In this document: piece after piece, positions 5,898 through 9,902 of the stretch
Layout of the letters: the number at the start of each line of letters is the position of its first letter
Numbering within the stretch: the first letter of the stretch is position 1
Assembly: GCA_949283905.1 (NCBI GenBank)
Contig: CASDUB010000090.1
Span: 1-9,902 of the forward strand
Source: an uncultured Lachnospiraceae bacterium
Lineage (GTDB): Bacteria > Bacillota > Clostridia > Lachnospirales > Lachnospiraceae
Direction: 5' to 3'
Length of the DNA: 9,902 nt
Translations under genes and position numbers: made by a program
Notes under the pieces: generated by a model
The model's database searches: none
Told to the model about the DNA's origin: nothing
What the model saw: the letters and a program-made list of their open reading frames with translations, nothing else

Positions 5898-5980
5898 CCC
5901 ATATGAGAAATCAAGCTTTTTATAAAAAAATATAATCTTTTTTGCAGCAGTCGTTTTTTATGTCAATGAATAAACGTTTC

Positions 5981-6020
5981 TTGTGTTTTTTTGACACAGT
6001 TATTATAATGAGCACATTAT
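5981..6020 (+). promoter_or_regulatory. Promoter region of vanZ-like gene, two overlapping candidates
   Basis: TTGTGT (5981-5986), 17 bp, TATAAT (6004-6009) is the better pair by its -10. A second pair, TTGACA (5991-5996), 18 bp, CATTAT (6015-6020), has a perfect -35. Either gives a leader of about 20-30 nt before ATG 6045. TTGACA is mirrored by TGTCAA at 5961-5966, an inverted repeat that could be an operator. Confidence 0.6.
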
Positions 6021-6044
6021 CGGGTTAAATACGAAAGGCACAAA

Positions 6045-6506
6045 ATGTCAGAAAAAAGATTTAAAGATATCAGCCGGATATTGTTTGTCATATATATTAT
6101 CGCGTTGATTTATATATTATTATTTTACGCGGAGTACAGAACAGGCGAACTGTCCGACGAGTTTATTAGGGTGAATCTGCAGCCGTTTTTGGAAATGAAG
6201 CGTGTATTTGTCAAAATGGGAGACTTGGGCGTTATGTATTTCTTCAGAAATCTGATCGGAAATATTGTTATATTCGCGCCGTTCGGAATACTTTTGCCCT
6301 GTGCGTTTGACAGATGCGCAGGATTATGGAAAATTGCCGTGCTCGGATTTCTGACAAGTCTTATGATTGAAAGCTGTCAGCTTATAGCAAAGGTCGGCAT
6401 ATTTGACATAGACGATCTTATTCTCAATACATCAGGTGCAGTCATCGGATATATTATTTATAAAACGCTCATAATAAAATTAAAAAAGAGATTATGCAGT
6501 GAATAA
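6045..6506 (+). CDS. VanZ-like family integral membrane protein
   Basis: 153 residues with four predicted membrane helices (about 11-28, 68-87, 95-114 and 127-145). The VanZ-family signatures are clear: RNLIGNIVIFAPFGILLP, ending helix 2, and GFLTSLMIESCQLI followed by GIFDIDDLILNTSGAVIGY, carrying the conserved Glu, Asp and Asn. VanZ itself gives low-level teicoplanin resistance, but most family members in Clostridia lie outside resistance clusters and have no assigned role; nothing here points to vancomycin resistance. The start is ATG 6045 with GAAAGG about 7 bases upstream. The aminopeptidase gene begins 32 nt after the stop with no terminator between, so the two are probably cotranscribed. 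A functional link between them is not evident. Confidence 0.9.
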   Translation: MSEKRFKDISRILFVIYIIALIYILLFYAEYRTGELSDEFIRVNLQPFLEMKRVFVKMGDLGVMYFFRNLIGNIVIFAPFGILLPCAFDRCAGLWKIAVLGFLTSLMIESCQLIAKVGIFDIDDLILNTSGAVIGYIIYKTLIIKLKKRLCSE

Positions 6507-6538
6507 TTAGTATAAATAAAATTATGACAGAGGTATAT

Positions 6539-8593
6539 ATGAACAGAGAGGATTTGGAAGAGAGACTGGAACTGTGTACGATAAGGCTTAAACAGATTCC
6601 GGATGAAAATAATATAAAAGAGCCGTTCGTTGATTTTTTTAAGAAGGAAGCGGAATTTCTGATAGATATTTTAAAGCTTTATGAAAAACTTCAAAAGGAG
6701 GATATGAACAGCCTTCCGATAGAAGAACTGAAGAAAATAAACGGCAGTCTGTACAATGAACTTCTGCCGGGAAATTATGAAAAGTGCTACGGAGATCCCG
6801 AATATGCATGCGCCGTTCTCGGAGATGATTACGGAAAACTCTTTTCGGCCCTTTACGCCGAACTGAGGGGAGTCATCGTCTATGCCTATGAGGACAGAAT
6901 ATGGGATCTGACGGTTTCGCTGGAACTGTTCCTCGAATGCTATCTTGCTTTTGAAGATGAGGAAACGCCGGCTCCGAAGATATTAAAGCAGATCATATAT
7001 TCATATAATTATGATTACTGCCGTGAATTCTGCGACTACAGGCTTTCGGAGATCCTCGATCCGGGGCTTGATTTCGCAAGAAATATAATCATGAGAACGG
7101 ATCTGAGTGATCTTAAATATCTTTATTCATACGGCGAATATATTTCCGAAAATGAGATCGGCGTGGCAAAATTCCTGAATTCGATGACGCAGGAAGAAAT
7201 AGACAGAATTGCTTCGACGTATACGGAAGGATACAGACTCGGATTTATAGCGGCAAATAAAGACATAAAAAAGAAAAAAACGGTAAACATCAGATTTTCC
7301 GTCGGTTTTGAGCGGATGGTCAGAAGCGCCGTAAAGCAGTTTGAAGCGATGGGACTGGAATCGGTCATCTACAGGGCTGCTTCCCACAGGATGAATTCAA
7401 GAGGAACAAAGATAGGATATTTCGGCGCGAGTCCAAATCCGCAGTATGACTTCGATCATAAAAACGACGAAGCTCTGTTCCTTGACGAAAGGATGGTAAC
7501 AAGAAAACTTTCGGCTCAGCACGAGGGCTTTGAAGCGAGAAAAGAACTTGCAAACGTTCACGGAGGTCCGGCTGTTATAGAAGTGTTCGGAGAAAAGCCG
7601 TTTGTTCCGAAAGCTAAAAAAGCAGCTTTGTCTCTGTCAAAAGAACAGCAGGCTCTAAGGGTAAAATACGATACGGAATCGGCTCAGCTCACCAACAGAT
7701 ATATAATCGGTGAAGAACGCAGCTTTACCATAATCGCTTATCCGGTTCCTGAGATCGGTGATGATTTTGAAGAAATATTCAAAGAGACGGTAAGGATAAA
7801 TAATCTCGATTATAAAAAATATCAGAAGATACAGCAGGTGATAATAGACGCTCTCGATAAAGGTGAGAAAGTATTTATCAAGGGAGGCGGAAAAAACAAT
7901 ACCGATCTTGTTATAAATCTTCACAAATTAAACGATCCGGAAAAAGAAACTAATTTTGAAAATTGTGTTGCGGACGTCAATATTCCTGTAGGAGAAGTAT
8001 TCACGTCTCCTGTTTTAAAGGACACAAACGGAATTCTCAATGTTTCCAAGGTCTATTTGAACGGTCTTTGCTATAAAGATCTGACCATAAAACTTGAAAA
8101 CGGAATGATAACCGATTATACCTGCGCAAATTTTAAGGATGAAGAGGAAAATAAAAAACTGATAAAAGAAAATATCCTCTATCATCACGAGACCCTTCCT
8201 ATCGGTGAATTTGCCATTGGAACAAATACTACAGCATATGCGGCAGCGAAAAAATACGGTATAGAGGACAAATTCCCTATTCTTATAGCGGAAAAAATGG
8301 GACCTCATTTTGCATTCGGAGATACCTGTTACAGCTGGGAAGAAGACATTATGACATATAATCCGGACGGTAAAGCGATAGTGGCAAGAGAAAACGAGTG
8401 CTCGGCGCTCAGAAAAACGGATCTGTCTAAAGCGTATTTCAGCTGCCACACGGATATTACTATTCCTTATGACGAACTCGGATGCATATACGTGCTTACA
8501 CATACCGGAGAAAAAATTTATATTATTGATAACGGCAGATTTGTGCTTCCTGATACGGAAGAGCTGAACCTGCCGCTGGATGAACAGACATGA
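6539..8593 (+). CDS. M29-family (AmpS/PepS/AmpT-like) metalloaminopeptidase with long N-terminal domain
   Basis: Cytoplasmic zinc- or cobalt-type aminopeptidase that removes N-terminal residues from peptides. The C-terminal 430 of 684 residues carry the M29 metal-ligand set: Glu486 (VGEVFTSP), Glu557 (LPIGEFAIGTN), His590 and Tyr598 (GPHFAFGDTCYSW), and His637 with Asp639 (CHTDITI). The family end THTGEKIYIIDNGRFV follows. M29 enzymes are usually about 410 residues; here about 250 extra N-terminal residues (acidic, helical, Tyr/Leu/Glu-rich, no membrane helix or signal peptide) precede the catalytic part, which I cannot assign. The His-Tyr spacing is 8 residues, where HxALGxxY-type members have 7. 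ATG 6539 is preferred because AGAGG (6529-6533) lies 5 bases before it; ATG 6524, five codons earlier, has no ribosome binding site. The gene follows vanZ by 32 nt. No obvious terminator follows the stop. Confidence 0.9.
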   Translation: MNREDLEERLELCTIRLKQIPDENNIKEPFVDFFKKEAEFLIDILKLYEKLQKEDMNSLPIEELKKINGSLYNELLPGNYEKCYGDPEYACAVLGDDYGKLFSALYAELRGVIVYAYEDRIWDLTVSLELFLECYLAFEDEETPAPKILKQIIYSYNYDYCREFCDYRLSEILDPGLDFARNIIMRTDLSDLKYLYSYGEYISENEIGVAKFLNSMTQEEIDRIASTYTEGYRLGFIAANKDIKKKKTVNIRFSVGFERMVRSAVKQFEAMGLESVIYRAASHRMNSRGTKIGYFGASPNPQYDFDHKNDEALFLDERMVTRKLSAQHEGFEARKELANVHGGPAVIEVFGEKPFVPKAKKAALSLSKEQQALRVKYDTESAQLTNRYIIGEERSFTIIAYPVPEIGDDFEEIFKETVRINNLDYKKYQKIQQVIIDALDKGEKVFIKGGGKNNTDLVINLHKLNDPEKETNFENCVADVNIPVGEVFTSPVLKDTNGILNVSKVYLNGLCYKDLTIKLENGMITDYTCANFKDEEENKKLIKENILYHHETLPIGEFAIGTNTTAYAAAKKYGIEDKFPILIAEKMGPHFAFGDTCYSWEEDIMTYNPDGKAIVARENECSALRKTDLSKAYFSCHTDITIPYDELGCIYVLTHTGEKIYIIDNGRFVLPDTEELNLPLDEQT

Positions 8594-8640
8594 TGTTAAC
8601 TCATATGTAATTGCGTCAAAATAATTTTTAAGCTTAATGA

Positions 8641-8669
8641 TTGTGCAATCGGCGCAAAACGTTTATAAT
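8641..8669 (+). promoter_or_regulatory. Promoter of the lipoprotein gene
   Basis: TTGTGC (8641-8646), 17-bp spacer, TATAAT (8664-8669), with transcription starting near 8676. It lies in the 136-bp gap after the aminopeptidase, so the lipoprotein and lgt form a unit that does not depend on the upstream operon. No intrinsic terminator is visible in this gap. Confidence 0.75.
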
Positions 8670-8729
8670 GTCATGTTGAATTGTTTTTTATCGCAATGCG
8701 GTAATAATATTTTGGAGGAAAAGTAAAAA

Positions 8730-9785
8730 ATGAAAAAGAAATTTTTGAAAACATTCGGTATCGCGCTTGCTGTGTCTGTTGCGGCGGCATCTTTTGCGGG
8801 ATGCGCGAATGGCGACAATAAAAAGATAGATTTTGAAGAGACGGCGTTTATCATAAACGGAGAAGAAATTGATTACGCGACTGTAAATTTCATATTCCGT
8901 CATGACGAATCGCTTACAAATTATTATATGGCGCAGCTCGGAATGTCACCGGATGATTTCTGGACGGGAGACGACACATCTTCCGAAGACGGAAAATCAT
9001 ATGCGGAAACTTTTAAAGAAACGGAATACAGCTCTATCGTGCGTATGTATTCTGTCAGACAGAAAGCTCTCAATGAGTACGGCGTAGAGCTCACCGATGA
9101 AGAAATGCAGGAGATCGAAGAGGCTGCCGATCAGTTTCTTGAGGCAAATCCTGAAACTGAGGCCAATTTCGGGATCACAAGAGAGGAGCTGATCGAACTA
9201 TTAAAGACATATACATATTCATATGCGATCAAAGATTCTCTTACGGGAGATGTGGACAGAAATGTTTCTGATGATGAAGCTGCTCAGAGCCGTATGATCT
9301 ATGTGAGAATACCGAAAGCCGATGAAAGCAGCACAGATGAAGACGCAAAGACAAATGACGAATTAAAAGCCGATCTTGAAAACGCTTTTGAACAGATAAA
9401 AGAGGCAGGCGATATCGACGCTGAACAGATCAACGAGATCGCTGATGCGGTTAACGAAGATATCTTCGCTGCTGAATATACATTCGGCGAGGATGTATCA
9501 TCATTTGAGGACGGTGTTGTCGATGAAGTAAACGCCCTTGAAGACGGCCGGTGGTGTGATGATGTTTTTGAAACAGATTCCTACTACTACGCAGTTAAGA
9601 TGATAAACAAATTCGATAGAGAAGCCACTGATCAGAAGAAAGAGCAGATCATAAGAGAAAGAGAAAATGAAGTTGTAAATGAATTCTTCGAGCAGTGGGA
9701 AGCAGAAGCCGAAGTTGAAACAACAGAGGCGTGGGACAGCATTGAAATAGAAAAAGATGTGACTTATACAATGAAAACATCTTGA
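8730..9785 (+). CDS. Lipoprotein with SurA/PrsA-like N-terminal chaperone fold
   Basis: 351 residues exported and lipid-anchored. It has a Lys-rich start, a hydrophobic core (about 9-21) and a lipobox SFAGC with Cys25 as the modified residue. After a short Asn/Asp/Lys linker comes FIINGEEIDYATVNF, the usual opening of SurA_N-type domains (INGxxI...), then helices through about residue 175. The part from QSRMIYVRIPKAD (about 186-198) to YYYAVKMINKFDREA corresponds in position to the parvulin prolyl isomerase domain, but I see no clear parvulin active-site residues, so it may be a non-catalytic foldase. The protein is strikingly acidic (Asp/Glu-rich, 200-330), ending in a charged helix and ETTEAWDSIEIEK. 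A role in folding of exported proteins at the outer face of the membrane is inferred from fold only. The ribosome binding site is GGAGGA (8714-8719). lgt follows after 34 nt. Confidence 0.8.
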   Translation: MKKKFLKTFGIALAVSVAAASFAGCANGDNKKIDFEETAFIINGEEIDYATVNFIFRHDESLTNYYMAQLGMSPDDFWTGDDTSSEDGKSYAETFKETEYSSIVRMYSVRQKALNEYGVELTDEEMQEIEEAADQFLEANPETEANFGITREELIELLKTYTYSYAIKDSLTGDVDRNVSDDEAAQSRMIYVRIPKADESSTDEDAKTNDELKADLENAFEQIKEAGDIDAEQINEIADAVNEDIFAAEYTFGEDVSSFEDGVVDEVNALEDGRWCDDVFETDSYYYAVKMINKFDREATDQKKEQIIRERENEVVNEFFEQWEAEAEVETTEAWDSIEIEKDVTYTMKTS

Positions 9786-9819
9786 TCAAAATATAATCGT
9801 ATCTAAGAAGGAGATTCAT

Positions 9820-9902
9820 ATGTACAATGACCTTTTGACTATCGGACCTTTTACATTACATACATATGGTCTTATGACGGCGATAGGTATTCTGGCGGCG
9901 TA
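9820..9902 (+). CDS. lgt: Prolipoprotein diacylglyceryl transferase, N-terminal fragment (cut by window end)
   Basis: The membrane enzyme that moves diacylglycerol from phosphatidylglycerol to the lipobox Cys of prolipoproteins, the first step of lipoprotein maturation. Only 27 codons are visible. They read MYNDLLTIGPFTLHTYG then LMTAIGILAA, the characteristic Lgt opening (IGP-x-x-L-x-x-YG followed by the first membrane helix). The start ATG 9820 has AAGGAG (9808-9813) 6 bases upstream. It follows the lipoprotein gene by 34 nt with no terminator, so cotranscription with one of its likely substrates is expected. Confidence 0.9.
   Translation, partial: MYNDLLTIGPFTLHTYGLMTAIGILAA

Larger units (their letters stand above)
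5252..6044. other. Inter-gene region between ylmH and vanZ: contents
   Basis: About 790 bases without a plus-strand gene. It holds the ylmH terminator, the probable minus-strand orphan gene, a doubtful ORF overlapping it, a perfect 14-nt inverted repeat (TCGCTGTGGATTTT at 5326-5339 and AAAATCCACAGCGA at 5772-5785), and the vanZ promoter. Positions 5898-5960 are very AT-rich with no recognisable signal. Confidence 0.6.

Noticed and set aside
6045..6506. VanZ-like gene as a glycopeptide-resistance marker
   Set aside because: No vanA/vanH/vanX/vanS/vanR genes nearby. VanZ-like proteins are common in Clostridia outside resistance clusters.
6524..6538. ATG 6524 as the aminopeptidase start
   Set aside because: No Shine-Dalgarno sequence before it, while ATG 6539 has AGAGG at good spacing.
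8594..8640. Intrinsic terminator after the aminopeptidase
   Set aside because: Only weak, short complementarities (ATTGC/GCAAT) with a large loop and no T run after the stem.

Overview
The window is chromosomal DNA of a low-GC Gram-positive bacterium (about 40% GC by eye). Clostridia are the best guess, probably a Lachnospiraceae-like gut organism. The reasons are strong Shine-Dalgarno sites, sigma-A promoters of TTGACx-17-TATAAT type, a CIRCE heat-shock operator, a YlmH protein, a VanZ-like protein, a PrsA/SurA-like lipoprotein just before lgt, and protein sequences typical of that group. I see no phage, transposase, CRISPR, tRNA or rRNA genes. Most of the window is ordinary core genome; the less explained parts lie between the genes.

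Layout, left to right. (1) The C-terminal two thirds of aspS (aspartyl-tRNA synthetase) ends at 1270. (2) A perfect CIRCE palindrome (1285-1311) also forms a 13-bp hairpin followed by a T run. It therefore looks like both the aspS terminator and the HrcA operator of the next gene, htpG (1449-3464, Hsp90), which has a textbook promoter at 1319-1347. (3) The htpG stop codon lies in the first arm of a 164-nt, highly base-paired element (3462-3625): an 8-bp closing stem around three hairpins, which I cannot assign to a known family. (4) A small gene with its own promoter encodes an 80-residue single-pass membrane protein (3746-3988). It converges on a cold-shock protein gene (minus strand, 4078-4278), with a shared bidirectional terminator at 3990-4021. 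(5) The csp gene has a consensus promoter and a leader of about 113 nt that can fold. Divergent from it is a YlmH-type S4 RNA-binding protein gene (4496-5251), with a terminator after it. (6) Positions 5252-6044 hold a probable 102-residue orphan protein on the minus strand (5344-5652), a doubtful upstream ORF that overlaps it by ATGA, and a 14-nt perfect inverted repeat. (7) A vanZ-like membrane gene (6045-6506) and a large M29-family aminopeptidase (6539-8593) lie 32 nt apart and probably form an operon. (8) A lipoprotein of the PrsA/SurA-like foldase type (8730-9785) has its own promoter. It is followed after 34 nt by the start of lgt (9820 onward), the enzyme that attaches lipid to such lipoproteins.

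Several genes share a proteostasis or stress theme: htpG (chaperone, HrcA/CIRCE), csp (RNA chaperone), ylmH (ribosome-associated RNA binding), the extracytoplasmic foldase-like lipoprotein and the aminopeptidase. They lie in separate transcription units, so this is proximity and not evidence of one system. I found no convincing new multi-gene system. The best candidates for something undescribed are the three-hairpin element after htpG, the cysteine-containing 102-residue orphan, and the 250-residue N-terminal domain of the aminopeptidase.
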